Made by a program: the position numbers and the translations under genes. A DNA stretch of 64,000 bases, taken from contig CAVOJV010000001.1 of assembly GCA_963696325.1 (NCBI GenBank), positions 67,993 to 131,992 of the forward strand, given 5' to 3'. The notes below the pieces were generated by a model. It made no database searches. It was not told the origin of the DNA and saw only the letters and a list, made by a program, of their open reading frames with translations. The DNA comes from CAVOJV01 sp963696325 (GTDB lineage: Bacteria > Pseudomonadota > Gammaproteobacteria > Competibacterales > Competibacteraceae). Below are positions 45,868 through 54,925 of the stretch, piece by piece (position 1 is the first letter of the stretch; every line of letters starts with the position of its first letter).

Positions 45868-47790
45868 ATGAGCATCTTCAACCGTTATCTGTCGCGCTAT
45901 GAACAGGGCCGAGAAGAAGTTTTATCCCTTCAGGAATACCTGGAGATCTGCAAAAACGACCCAAGCGCCTATGCCACGGCTGCGGAACGGATGCTCATGG
46001 CTATTGGGGAACCCGAGCTTGTGGATACTCGACTGAACCCTCGTTTGAGCCGTATATTCTCCAACAAGGTCATAAAAATGTACCCGGCATTCCGGGAATT
46101 TTATGGGATGGAAGACTCCATTGAGCAGATCGTGTCTTACCTGAAACATGCTGCTCAAGGGCTGGAAGAGAAGAAGCAAATACTCTATTTGTTGGGGCCG
46201 GTAGGTGGCGGCAAGTCTTCCCTCGCCGAGCGGCTTAAAGCCCTTATGGAACGAGTGCCCTTCTATGCCATCCAGGGTTCTCCTGTCAATGAATCCCCGC
46301 TGGGCCTGTTCTCTCCGGATGAGGATGGTCCCATTCTGGAGGAAGACTATGGTATTCCCCGCCGCTATCTAAGAGGCTTCATGTCGCCCTGGGCGGTAAA
46401 GCGCTTGCATGAGTACAACGGCGATATCAGCCAGTTCAAGGTGGTGCGGTTACGGCCGTCCATCCTCAAGCAGATCGCTATCTCCAAGACCGAACCTGGC
46501 GACGAGAACAATCAGGATATTTCCTCCCTGGTGGGCAAGGTGGACATTCGCAAGCTGGAGTACTACGCCCAGAATGACCCCGATGCCTACAGTTTCTCCG
46601 GCGGCTTATGCCTGGCTAATCAGGGGTTGATGGAATTCGTGGAAATGTTCAAGGCCCCCATCAAGGTCTTGCATCCTCTACTGACGGCTACCCAGGAAGG
46701 CAATTACAACGGTACCGAGGGGTTGTCGGCGATACCGTTCGAAGGCATTATTCTTGCCCATTCGAATGAATCCGAGTGGCAGAGCTTCAAAAGCAATCGC
46801 AACAACGAGGCCTTTCTCGACAGGGTTTATATCGTCAAGGTACCCTACTGCCTGCGACTTTCCGATGAGGTGAAGATCTATAGCAAGCTGTTGACCAACA
46901 GTTCACTCGCCCAGGCTCCCTGCGCTCCCGACACTCTGGAGATGCTGGCTCAATTCTCCGTGCTGTCGCGCCTCAAGGAACCGGAGAATTCCAGCATCTT
47001 TTCCAAGATGCGAGTCTATGATGGCGAGAACCTCAAGGATACGGACCCCAAGGCGAAGTCGATGCAGGAATACCGCGACTATGCGGGGGTAGATGAAGGC
47101 ATGACCGGGATCTCTACCCGCTTTGCCTTCAAAATCCTGTCCCAGGTATTCAACTTCGATCATAGCGAGGTAGCCGCCAACCCCGTGCACCTGCTTTATG
47201 TCCTGGAGCGACAAATCGAGCGCGAGCAATTCCCACCCGAAGTGGAAGAACGTTACCTGAGCTATATCAAGGGCTACATGGCGCCCCGCTACGCCGAGTT
47301 CATTGGCAAGGAACTGCAGACCGCTTACCTGGAGTCCTATTCCGAGTACGGCCAGAATATTTTCGACCGTTATGTGACCTATGCGGATTTCTGGATCCAG
47401 GATCAGGAATACCGGGATCCGGATACCGGCGAGTTCTTCGACAGGGGCGCCCTCAATGCCGAACTGGAGAAGATCGAGAAACCGGCCGGCATCAGCAACC
47501 CGAAGGACTTCCGCAACGAGATCGTCAACTTCGTGCTGCGGGCACGCGCCAACAACAATGGCAAGAACCCAACCTGGACCAGCTATGAGAAGCTGCGGGC
47601 GGTGATCGAGAAGAAGATGTTTTCCAGCACCGAGGAACTGTTACCGGTGATCTCCTTCAACGCCAAGTCATCGACCGAGGATCAGAAGAAGCATGAGGAA
47701 TTCGTCAATCGCATGGTAACCAAGGGGTACACTCCGAAGCAGGTGCGCCTATTGTCTGACTGGTATCTGCGGGTGCGCAAGTCCTCTTAG
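45868..47790 (+). CDS. prkA: PrkA-type serine protein kinase / AAA ATPase
   Basis: 640-aa PrkA (YeaG) protein. AAA domain with Walker A LLGPVGGGKSS (about 109-118), followed by SPWAVKRLHEYNGDI, GGLCLANQGLMEFVEMFKAP, LLTATQEGNYNG, GIILAHSNESEW and DRVYIVKVPYCLR. The C-terminal kinase-like domain includes PAGISNPKDFRNEIVNFVLRARA. E. coli YeaG supports survival under prolonged nitrogen starvation. Start ATG 45868 with AGGAG before it; GTG 45859 is also in frame. First gene of a three-gene operon, 13 bp before yeaH. Confidence 0.95.
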   Translation: MSIFNRYLSRYEQGREEVLSLQEYLEICKNDPSAYATAAERMLMAIGEPELVDTRLNPRLSRIFSNKVIKMYPAFREFYGMEDSIEQIVSYLKHAAQGLEEKKQILYLLGPVGGGKSSLAERLKALMERVPFYAIQGSPVNESPLGLFSPDEDGPILEEDYGIPRRYLRGFMSPWAVKRLHEYNGDISQFKVVRLRPSILKQIAISKTEPGDENNQDISSLVGKVDIRKLEYYAQNDPDAYSFSGGLCLANQGLMEFVEMFKAPIKVLHPLLTATQEGNYNGTEGLSAIPFEGIILAHSNESEWQSFKSNRNNEAFLDRVYIVKVPYCLRLSDEVKIYSKLLTNSSLAQAPCAPDTLEMLAQFSVLSRLKEPENSSIFSKMRVYDGENLKDTDPKAKSMQEYRDYAGVDEGMTGISTRFAFKILSQVFNFDHSEVAANPVHLLYVLERQIEREQFPPEVEERYLSYIKGYMAPRYAEFIGKELQTAYLESYSEYGQNIFDRYVTYADFWIQDQEYRDPDTGEFFDRGALNAELEKIEKPAGISNPKDFRNEIVNFVLRARANNNGKNPTWTSYEKLRAVIEKKMFSSTEELLPVISFNAKSSTEDQKKHEEFVNRMVTKGYTPKQVRLLSDWYLRVRKSS

Positions 47791-47803
47791 AGGAGGGCCT
47801 AGT

Positions 47804-49075
47804 ATGCCAACTTTTATCGATAGACGCATAGACGGCAAGAACAAAAGTACCGTTAACCGGCAGCGCTTCATCCGGCGTTTCAAGAGCCAACTCAAGAAAG
47901 CCGTGGCTGACGCCATGAATGGCCGCTCAATCACCGACATGGACAACGGTGAAAAGGTGAGCATTCCCGCCCGTGATCTATCCGAACCCGTGTTCAGCCA
48001 CGGACCGGGCGGCCGTCGGGAGATCATTCATCCCGGCAATAAGGAGTTTGTCACCGGTGACAAGGTTCCACGCCCAACCAGAGGCGGCGGTAGCGGCAGT
48101 GGCAGCGGCCAGGCGGGTAACAGTGGATCGGGCGATGACGACTTCATCTTTCAACTGTCCCGCGAGGAGTTCCTGGAGTTGTTCTTTGAGGATCTGGAAT
48201 TACCCAATCTTGTCAAGACCCAGTTGGCCAAGGCCCAGGAGTTCAAGTCCGTGCGGGCCGGCTACAGTTCCGAAGGCGTACCTTGCAATATCGATATCGT
48301 GCGTTCTTTGAAGGGGGCGCTAGCCCGCCGCAAGGCTATGGCAGCCCCCTACAGCATGCGTTTGCGGGAGGCCGAGCGGGAACTCGACGCTTTGCTCGAG
48401 GAAACCGACGAAACCGACCCGCAAGTGATCGCGTTGCAAAAAGAGATCGACCATCTGCGGGCGCGCATTCGCGCGGTACCCTTCATCGATACCTTTGACC
48501 TGCGCTATAGCAACCGCATCCAGCAGCCGCAGCCTACCACCCAGGCGGTGATGTTTTGCCTCATGGATGTATCAGGCTCCATGGATAAGGCTCGCAAGGA
48601 TTTGGCCAAACGTTTCTTCACTCTCCTGTACCTGTTCCTGAAGCGTAACTATGAGCGCATCGAGGTGGTATTCATTCGCCACCATACCATTGCCAAGGAA
48701 GTGGATGAAGAAGAGTTCTTCTACTCCCGCGAGACGGGTGGCACGGTCGTATCCAGCGCTCTGACCTTGATGCGGGACATCATCAACGCCCGCTATCCCA
48801 CCTCGAGCTGGAATATTTACGCGGCCCAGGCTTCGGATGGCGACAACTGGCATCATGACTCGCCCAGTTGCCGCGATATTCTGATTAAACAGATCATGCC
48901 CAGCATGCGTTACTTCGCCTATATTGAAATTACCCCCGACCGTCACCAGAGCCTCTGGGAGTCCTATGAGGACGTGAAAAAAGCCTATCCGCAGTTCGCC
49001 ATGCGGCAGATCGACGGACCCGCGGATATCTATCCTGTCTTTCGGGAACTGTTTAAGAGACGCGCAGCCACATGA
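47804..49075 (+). CDS. yeaH: YeaH/YhbH family protein (DUF444)
   Basis: 423-aa protein with a von Willebrand A-like C-terminal half. The MIDAS-type motif FCLMDVSGSMDKARKDLAKRF (about 250) is visible. The N-terminal part has FIDRRIDGKNKSTVNRQRFIRRFKSQLKKAV and a Gly/Ser-rich linker (about 88-107), followed by FIFQLSREEFLELFFEDLELPNLVK. Function unknown; always found with prkA. The stop overlaps spoVR by 4 nt. GGAGG precedes the ATG. Confidence 0.94.
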   Translation: MPTFIDRRIDGKNKSTVNRQRFIRRFKSQLKKAVADAMNGRSITDMDNGEKVSIPARDLSEPVFSHGPGGRREIIHPGNKEFVTGDKVPRPTRGGGSGSGSGQAGNSGSGDDDFIFQLSREEFLELFFEDLELPNLVKTQLAKAQEFKSVRAGYSSEGVPCNIDIVRSLKGALARRKAMAAPYSMRLREAERELDALLEETDETDPQVIALQKEIDHLRARIRAVPFIDTFDLRYSNRIQQPQPTTQAVMFCLMDVSGSMDKARKDLAKRFFTLLYLFLKRNYERIEVVFIRHHTIAKEVDEEEFFYSRETGGTVVSSALTLMRDIINARYPTSSWNIYAAQASDGDNWHHDSPSCRDILIKQIMPSMRYFAYIEITPDRHQSLWESYEDVKKAYPQFAMRQIDGPADIYPVFRELFKRRAAT

Positions 49076-50571
49076 CCCAAAGATTGATTTCTGATTCGTC
49101 TGAGTGGACCTTTCCGCTATTGGAGCGCTACAACGCCGAGATCGGCCGGATCGCCGCCGACTTTGGCCTGGATACCTATGCCAACCAGATTGAAGTCATC
49201 ACCGCCGAACAGATGATGGATGCCTATTCCTCGATAGGCATGCCTCTGGGTTATAAACACTGGTCCTACGGTAAGCAGTTCGTGACCACCGAACAGCATT
49301 ACAAGCGTGGCCAAATGGGGCTAGCTTATGAAATCGTGATCAATTCCGATCCCTGCATCGCTTATCTGATGGAGGAGAACACGATGACCATGCAGGCGCT
49401 GGTCATCGCCCATGCCTGCTACGGCCATAATTCGTTCTTCAAAGGCAACTACCTGTTCCGCGCCTGGACTAGCGCCGACGCCATCATCGACTATTTGCTG
49501 TTTGCCAAGAATTACATCGCCCAATGCGAGGAACGCTACGGCGAAGAAACGGTGGAACTCTTTCTGGATTCCTGTCACAGCCTGATGAATTACGGTGTGG
49601 ATCGCTACAAGCGCCCCGCGCCTTTATCCATGCAGGAGGAACACCAGCGTCAGGAAGAGCGGGAAGCCTATTTGCAATACCAGATCAATGACCTGTGGCG
49701 CACGATACCGCTTAAAGAAACCTCTGCTGATGCCGGAGACAGCCAACGTTTTCCTGCCGAGCCCCAGGAAAATCTGCTGTACTTCATCGAGAAGCACGCT
49801 CCCCTGCTGGAACCCTGGCAACGGGAGGTCGTACGGATTGTCCGCAAGTTGGCACAGTATTTTTATCCGCAGCGCCAAACCCAAGTGATGAACGAGGGCT
49901 GGGCTACCTTCTGGCATTACACCTTGCTGAATAAGCTCTATGAAGAGGGCTTCGTTAGCGACGGTTTTATAATAGAATTCCTACAATCCCATACTAACGT
50001 TATTTACCAACCGCCCTACAATAGTCCATATTACTCAGGTATCAACCCCTATGCCCTGGGTTTCGCCATGATGTGCGATATTCGCCGCATCTGCGAAAAT
50101 CCGACTGACGAAGACCGCTACTGGTTTCCGGATATAGCCGGCAGTGACTGGATCAAGACCCTGAACTTCGCCATGCGCAATTTCAAGGATGAAAGTTTCG
50201 TCGCCCAGTTTCTCTCGCCCAAGGTAATCCGAGATCTGAAGCTTTTCACTGTGTTGGACGATGACGCCAGAGACCAATTGGAAGTCACCGCTATTCACGA
50301 TGAATGGGGTTACCGTCATGTGCGCCAGGCGCTTGCTGATCACTACAACCTGGGCAGCCGGGAACCCAACATTCAAGTTTACAATGTGGAATATCGTGGT
50401 AACCGATCTATGACTCTGCGCCACACTCTTTACAACCGTAAACCGCTCGGCGAGACCAGCAATGACGTTTTAAAGCATTTACACCGATTATGGGGATTCA
50501 CAGTACGCTTGGAAGCGGTTCATGAGAATGGCAAGATTGAGTTTAGGGGAGAATGTCCGCCAGGACGTTAG
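49072..50571 (+). CDS. spoVR: SpoVR family protein
   Basis: 499-aa protein of the SpoVR family (YcgB in E. coli). Conserved EVITAEQMMDAYSSIGMPLGYKHWSYGKQF, VIAHACYGHNSFFKGNYLFRAWT, NEGWATFWHYTLLNKLYEEG, GINPYALGFAMMCDIRRICENPTDEDRYWFPDIAGSDW and LRHTLYNRKPL. Function unknown despite a role in spore cortex formation in Bacillus. The family has conserved His and Glu residues (HACYGHN, NEGWATFWH) that look metal-binding, which is an inference. Translationally coupled to yeaH. Confidence 0.94.
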   Translation: MTQRLISDSSEWTFPLLERYNAEIGRIAADFGLDTYANQIEVITAEQMMDAYSSIGMPLGYKHWSYGKQFVTTEQHYKRGQMGLAYEIVINSDPCIAYLMEENTMTMQALVIAHACYGHNSFFKGNYLFRAWTSADAIIDYLLFAKNYIAQCEERYGEETVELFLDSCHSLMNYGVDRYKRPAPLSMQEEHQRQEEREAYLQYQINDLWRTIPLKETSADAGDSQRFPAEPQENLLYFIEKHAPLLEPWQREVVRIVRKLAQYFYPQRQTQVMNEGWATFWHYTLLNKLYEEGFVSDGFIIEFLQSHTNVIYQPPYNSPYYSGINPYALGFAMMCDIRRICENPTDEDRYWFPDIAGSDWIKTLNFAMRNFKDESFVAQFLSPKVIRDLKLFTVLDDDARDQLEVTAIHDEWGYRHVRQALADHYNLGSREPNIQVYNVEYRGNRSMTLRHTLYNRKPLGETSNDVLKHLHRLWGFTVRLEAVHENGKIEFRGECPPGR

Positions 50572-50692
50572 AGGTTTGGCCGATATTCTGAGCAGATGAT
50601 GGCGCGTCCAAATGGAACCGCTCCGCTCGCGAACAGGATGTAAGGGCGATCGACGGAGTTGCTGGTAGCTATTCTCATTCAAGGGCGATAAT

Positions 50693-51532
50693 GTGAAAAC
50701 CATATTCAGTGGTCTAGCGCTACTAGCCTGGGTCGCTCCATGCTTGGCCGGTAACGCCTGGAGCGAAATCGATACTCCTCTCGCTGAATCACCTCAGGCT
50801 ATTGGCGCCTACAACGCCGGCTGCCTGGCAGGCGCTGCTGTCCTGCCGCTACACGGCAAGGGTTTTCAGGTCATGCGCCCTAGCCGCAACCGCTATTTTG
50901 GCCATCCCAACCTGATCGCTTTCGTGGAGCGTCTCGGCCGGCAAGCATCAGCCCAAGGGCAACGACTACTTATAGGCGACTTATCTCAACCGCGGGGCGG
51001 CCCAATGAATGGAGGCCATCGCAGCCATCAAATTGGCCTGGACGTGGATATCTGGTTTGGCGAGGGGCCGCAGGGACGCCCCCTTTCCCGTGAGGAAACG
51101 GAGGCGATTCCCATGCTGTCCGTCATCCAGGCTGCCGAGGGCTACTTGAATCCCGCACGCTGGTCCTCTCACTACCGAAATGCCTTGAAGCTCGCGAGCG
51201 AGGCTCCGGAGGTGGAGCGTATTTTCGTCAATCCCATCATTAAGCGGGCACTGTGCAGCAGCGAGCGGGACCCCTCTTGGCTTTATAAGATCCGGCCTTG
51301 GTGGGGACACGACGAGCATTTCCACGTGCGCCTGCGCTGCCCGGCTGATAATCCGCTGTGCAGACCGCAAGAGCCTTTGCTCATGGATGACGGCTGCGAC
51401 GTTGGGCTGGAGCGGTGGGTGCGAGAGATACAGATGGCAGCCATTTCCTCGCCTTCTCAGAAGCAAAAGCCAACTCCAGAACCTCCAATATTGCCCGAGA
51501 TCTGCAAGGCGGTTCTGAATGTTAACCAATAA
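50693..51532 (+). CDS. mepA: Penicillin-insensitive murein endopeptidase
   Basis: 279-aa periplasmic LAS-type metallo-endopeptidase that cuts DD- and LD-crosslinks in peptidoglycan. Signal peptide 1-20. Metal ligands lie in GGHRSHQIGLDVDIWF (H-x6-D) and in WWGHDEHFHVRLRCP (HxH). GAYNAGCLAGAAVLP and FVNPIIKRALC are family motifs. The start GTG 50693 is preceded by a weak site. A hairpin follows eight bases after the stop, then the group II intron begins. Confidence 0.94.
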   Translation: MKTIFSGLALLAWVAPCLAGNAWSEIDTPLAESPQAIGAYNAGCLAGAAVLPLHGKGFQVMRPSRNRYFGHPNLIAFVERLGRQASAQGQRLLIGDLSQPRGGPMNGGHRSHQIGLDVDIWFGEGPQGRPLSREETEAIPMLSVIQAAEGYLNPARWSSHYRNALKLASEAPEVERIFVNPIIKRALCSSERDPSWLYKIRPWWGHDEHFHVRLRCPADNPLCRPQEPLLMDDGCDVGLERWVREIQMAAISSPSQKQKPTPEPPILPEICKAVLNVNQ

Positions 51533-51539
51533 AGATTGA

Positions 51540-51563
51540 GACGATCCCGCAGGGTCGTTTCAA
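51540..51563 (+). terminator. mepA terminator hairpin, group II intron target
   Basis: ACGATCCC (51541-51548) and AGGGTCGT (51551-51558) form a stem with one bulge and a tiny loop, followed by TTCAA, where the intron starts. Group IIC introns insert just after such terminator hairpins. The remaining T-run is only short because the intron occupies its expected continuation. Confidence 0.75.
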
Positions 51564-52235
51564 GTGTGACCGGCATGCTAGTCGGCTAGTTGGTGCAAGT
51601 CCAACCGTGGCCCTTGGGAGAGGGGAACACGTAGGCGAAGGCAAGGGTGCCCGAAGAAACTCCCCCTGCACCTTATGGACGAGGAGGATGGCAAGGCCGC
51701 TGCCGGACGGGAGCCAATGAGGGATCTGAAAGAAGCCGGAGTCCAAACTCGCCACCTAAGCGAGAGCGAACCTTTGTTGAGGCGTACAGGGTTGGGCGAG
51801 GTGCCGTGGACCACCGAAGCCCGATCATCTCCTCGTAATCCCTGTGCGTAGAGAAGGTAGGTGGGCGGGAACAGAGGCGACTAGCTTACCCGGTGAAGGG
51901 CCGTCGATCCTGGGTCGGTGTAACTACGACACCTTAAGCCCTAAGCGACGCGGAGACGCGTGCGTGATGGGACGGGGGCCTGCAGACGAAGCCGTAGTAA
52001 TCGTAAAGCCCGGTGCCGAAGAACGCTGCGGTGACGCAGGTGAGGGTAAACCATCGGGTCAGCGGCAAGGAGGCCGGAGGTGAAGGGCGGAACACGTAAG
52101 CGGTTGATGAAGCTTGTTAGAGACTGTGGGTCCGAGACCAGCCCAAGTGGAGCCGGCGAGTGCCCGGGACGTAGATGCCGGGTGAATCGCTGGTGCGGTG
52201 ATCGCTGAAGGGCCCATGCAGAAAGAGAGAGTGAA

Positions 52236-53549
52236 ATGAGCGGCAGAGACCTATTGACTGACGAGCGCAGACTCTTCGAGGACCTGTGCGCCAGGGAATA
52301 TCTGGCGGCGGGATTCCAGCGCGTGAGAAAGAACAAGGGAGCCCCCGGCATCGACGGAGTGACGATTGCCGAGTTCGAGACACGCCTGGACGACGAGCTA
52401 AGCCGGCTGACCGTGGAGCTGGAAAGCTGGACTTACGAACCCTCACCGGTGCGACGGGTAGAGATCCCCAAGCCTGGTGGGCAGGGCATCCGCTTGCTTG
52501 GGGTGCCGACGGTGCGCGACCGGGTGGTTCAGGCCACCCTGAAACTGCTACTGGAGCCGATCTTCGAGCCGTTGTTCTCCGCGCACAGCTACGGTTTTCG
52601 CCCTGGGCGGAACCAAGGCCAAGCGGTGGAGGCGGCGCGTCGGATCGTGGCTGGGGGCAAGCCCTACGTGGTGGATCTGGACCTATCGAAATTCTTCGAC
52701 CGAATCCACCATGACCGGCTGATCGCTCGCCTGGGACAGACGATCCCCGACAAGCGCATCCTGCGCCTGGTTGGGCTGATCCTGCGCAGCGGCATCATGG
52801 CCAACGGCCTGGTGACCCCCTCCACGGAAGGGGCCGTTCAAGGCAGCCCGCTCAGTCCCCTGCTCAGCAACATCGTCCTCGACGAGCTGGATAAGGAGCT
52901 GGAGCGGCGCGGCCTTGAATTTTGCCGGTTCGCCGATGACTGCAACATCTTCGTGAGGACGCCCAAGGCGGCCGAGCGGGTCATGGCAAGCATTGGCGGA
53001 TACATCGAGAAGAGACTGAAACTGGTGGTGAACCGCGAGAAGAGCCAAGTGGCCCGTTCGGATCGGGTCAAGTTCTTGGGACTGACCATTGTGGGGGATA
53101 CCATTGCGATCTCGCGCAAGGCCCTGCAAGCGGCGATGGACAAGGTCAAGGAGCTGACCCCGCGGGGCACCCACCTGACTCTGGAGACGAGCATCGAGCG
53201 GATCAACAGTTGGTACGTGGGCTGGTCGAGCTACTTTGCGATGACCTACTACCCCGCCCAGCTCAAGAAGATCGAAGCCCACATTCGGCGACGATTGCGA
53301 TCCCGCCTGGTGGATCAACAAAAGAGCCGACGTAATCTCTTCCGGAAACTGGTCAAGCGTGGCGTGCCACGCCGCCAGGCGGGCAAGGCCGTATTTTCCC
53401 ATCAGCGGCGCTGGGCGCTCTCGAACACCTTCGCGGTGACGCGGGCCTACCCGGTCGGCTGGTTCATTGGGACCATGGGACAAGCCATTCGCTCGGACAA
53501 GCAGTTACCGCACTGGTTTGATGTGAGTCAGTGGATACGCCTTGCGTGA
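52236..53549 (+). CDS. ltrA: Group II intron reverse transcriptase/maturase
   Basis: 437-aa intron-encoded protein. RT motifs: KNKGAPGIDGVTI (RT0/1), GVPTVRDRVVQATLKLLLEPIFE, HSYGFRPGRNQGQAVEAARR, DLDLSKFFDRIHHDRL, GAVQGSPLSPLLSNIVLDELD, and the catalytic box FCRFADDCNIFV (FADD in place of the usual YADD). KFLGLTIVG and the X/maturase region RINSWYVGWSSYFAMTYYPAQLKKIEAHIRRRLR follow. There is no HNH endonuclease domain, as expected for class IIC. Start ATG with GAGAGTG before it. Confidence 0.92.
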   Translation: MSGRDLLTDERRLFEDLCAREYLAAGFQRVRKNKGAPGIDGVTIAEFETRLDDELSRLTVELESWTYEPSPVRRVEIPKPGGQGIRLLGVPTVRDRVVQATLKLLLEPIFEPLFSAHSYGFRPGRNQGQAVEAARRIVAGGKPYVVDLDLSKFFDRIHHDRLIARLGQTIPDKRILRLVGLILRSGIMANGLVTPSTEGAVQGSPLSPLLSNIVLDELDKELERRGLEFCRFADDCNIFVRTPKAAERVMASIGGYIEKRLKLVVNREKSQVARSDRVKFLGLTIVGDTIAISRKALQAAMDKVKELTPRGTHLTLETSIERINSWYVGWSSYFAMTYYPAQLKKIEAHIRRRLRSRLVDQQKSRRNLFRKLVKRGVPRRQAGKAVFSHQRRWALSNTFAVTRAYPVGWFIGTMGQAIRSDKQLPHWFDVSQWIRLA

Positions 53550-53550
53550 G

Positions 53551-53580
53551 GAGCCGTGTACGGACCCGTACGCACGGTTC
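53551..53580 (+). ncRNA. Group II intron domain V
   Basis: GAGCCGT pairs with ACGGTTC, then a bulge, then GTACG pairs with CGTAC around a four-base loop. The AGC triad of the catalytic core is present. This short hairpin is the most conserved part of group II ribozymes. The following hairpin (53592-53607) fits domain VI. Confidence 0.8.
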
Positions 53581-53639
53581 TGTGGGCAGACGGGGGCTGC
53601 GGCCCCCTCTGACCCGATTCCTGTGTTCAAGAGGCCCGG

Positions 53640-54410
53640 AATCCGGCATGGGGCTTGAATAAGGGGATTGCTTTTTGGGAGCTTGGGCGGGGCGCGCCGG
53701 AACGGTCGGCGCGCAGTGAGCGGTAAAAGCGCAAAGCGCCGCCGCAGGCTTGGCAGGCAGGGCGCTGTGGGTCAGCCGGCTTTCGCTCGGGCACCGTCAC
53801 GGCAAAGCCGTAAGCCAGTTCCACCCTCGCCCTACCCTCCTTCAGCGGCATCTTGGCGGTCGGCGAGAGAACGCCGTAGTAGTGCACCTTCATAAAACCG
53901 GTGGGTAACACATGCTGCAGGAATCGCCGGATGAATTCCATGGCATCGAGAAACCAGGTTCGAGCGCGATGGCACCGGCTTTCCAGTAGGAGAAGCTCAC
54001 TTGCCCGCCTTGGACGTCCAGGATGCGCTGATCGGCGCTGGTGACCTTGAACACAGAGGGTGCAAGATAGCTGATCGAAGCCTCGGCGTTGGGTACCGCC
54101 TGGCAGTTGACGTTCCAGTCCTGCTGCCAGACGGCGGCCGGGATCTGCTCGCACAACTCGCTCTGCTGCAACAATGCCCGGAAGGTGCTGGCATTGCGGA
54201 CAATGGCGGTTACCGCAGGCCGCTGGAACGATGTGCAGAGGACTGCAATCCTCGCAACGGTAACAGACCGAGCCCAAATCCTCGGTGGCACTGGCAGATA
54301 GCCTCGATGACTCGGCGATGGCCGGCGGGCACCGCACCGAAACGTGTCAGGTACAAGGGACCGAAGTTTCGGAAAATGTCTTGATGAGTTTGGCAAGCTG
54401 TTTTGGCCCA
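53640..54410 (-). pseudogene. IS91-family transposase remnant
   Basis: Fragments in at least three frames match an IS91-type HUH transposase. FGAVPAGHRRVIEAI (start region) is followed by a zinc-finger piece CGNRHCPQC, LAPSVFKVTSADQRILD, and near the C-terminus DAMEFIRRFLQHVLPTGFMKVHYYGVLSPTAKM, then CQACGG. The catalytic middle (with the tyrosine and HUH box) is largely deleted. It lies directly after the intron 3' end. Confidence 0.7.
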
Positions 54411-54451
54411 TTTCGGCACTCTCATTTGGCCCACCGGGGGGTAATCATTAT

Positions 54452-54745
54452 TCAGGTGTCCTGCGAGGGCTGGTAGGCGCCCTCCCCAGGGGTTGGTTTA
54501 CGCTTGGCCAGGGTGCGCCTGAAGCGATAGCTGTCGGTACCCGTTTCAATGATTTGAGCCCGGTCCGTGAGCCGGTCCAGCAACGCTTTGCATAAGCGCG
54601 CGTTCGGAAACACCTGGGTCCATTCGGAAAACGGTAAATTGGTGGTAATGATCCAGGCCGTTCGTTCGGCGCGTTCACTGATGACCTGAAACAGCAACTC
54701 GGCGCCGCCCTGGGCAAAGGGCACATAGCCCACTTCATCCATTAA
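54452..54745 (-). pseudogene. IstB-like ATPase, C-terminal remnant (IS21 family)
   Basis: About 95 residues from the C-terminal third of an IstB helper ATPase: DEVGYVPFAQGGAELLFQVISERAERTAWIITTNLPFSEWTQVFPNARLCKALLDRLTDRAQIIETGT. The Walker A part is missing. The fragment begins at the palindrome at 54739. Repeats with GGCCCA at 54393-54435 are probably the terminal repeats of the same lost element. A related but different istB (56469) lies nearby. Confidence 0.8.
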
Positions 54746-54766
54746 TGTTGAGCTCAACATTAATGG
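54739..54766. repeat. Perfect 28-bp palindrome at an IS junction
   Basis: CCATTAATGTTGAG (54739-54752) is followed immediately by its exact reverse complement (54753-54766), with no loop. It marks the point where the istB remnant ends, just before the IS21-family element. Perfect palindromes of this size are unstable, so its presence suggests recent formation or a functional site. Confidence 0.85.
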
Positions 54767-54925
54767 ATTTATGTGTAGTACTTGGTTATGTGGAGTTGCG
54801 TGAGTTTGCTAACTTGATTTGGCCCCACTTGAAGGGATTTTGATATCGAGAGTTGGCCCCACCCCCATCCCCCTTTGCCGTAGTCTGTGGCGCTCGATGT
54901 CACAGTAACAGCGAGGGTATGAGAG

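Larger units (their letters stand above)
51564..53618 (+). mobile_element. Group II intron, IIC-like
   Basis: About 2,055 nt. The 5' end is GTGTGACC, matching the GUGYG start of group II introns. Structured domain I sequence with GTTGGTGCAAGTCCAAC follows. A reverse transcriptase lies in domain IV, domain V is at 53551-53580, and domain VI has a GC-rich stem, a candidate bulged A and an AT 3' end (CCCGAT). It sits directly after a terminator hairpin, the target preference of class IIC. A candidate EBS1, TTGAGG at 51777-51782, can pair (with two G-U) with TTTCAA just before the intron. Confidence 0.85.

Noticed and set aside
52683..53483. 266-codon minus-strand frame in the intron
   Set aside because: Antisense to the reverse transcriptase, with no domain of its own.
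54393..54435. Short repeated GGCCCA motifs as a CRISPR-like array
   Set aside because: Only two or three copies with irregular spacing; they match IS21 terminal repeats. No CRISPR array or cas gene was seen anywhere in the window.
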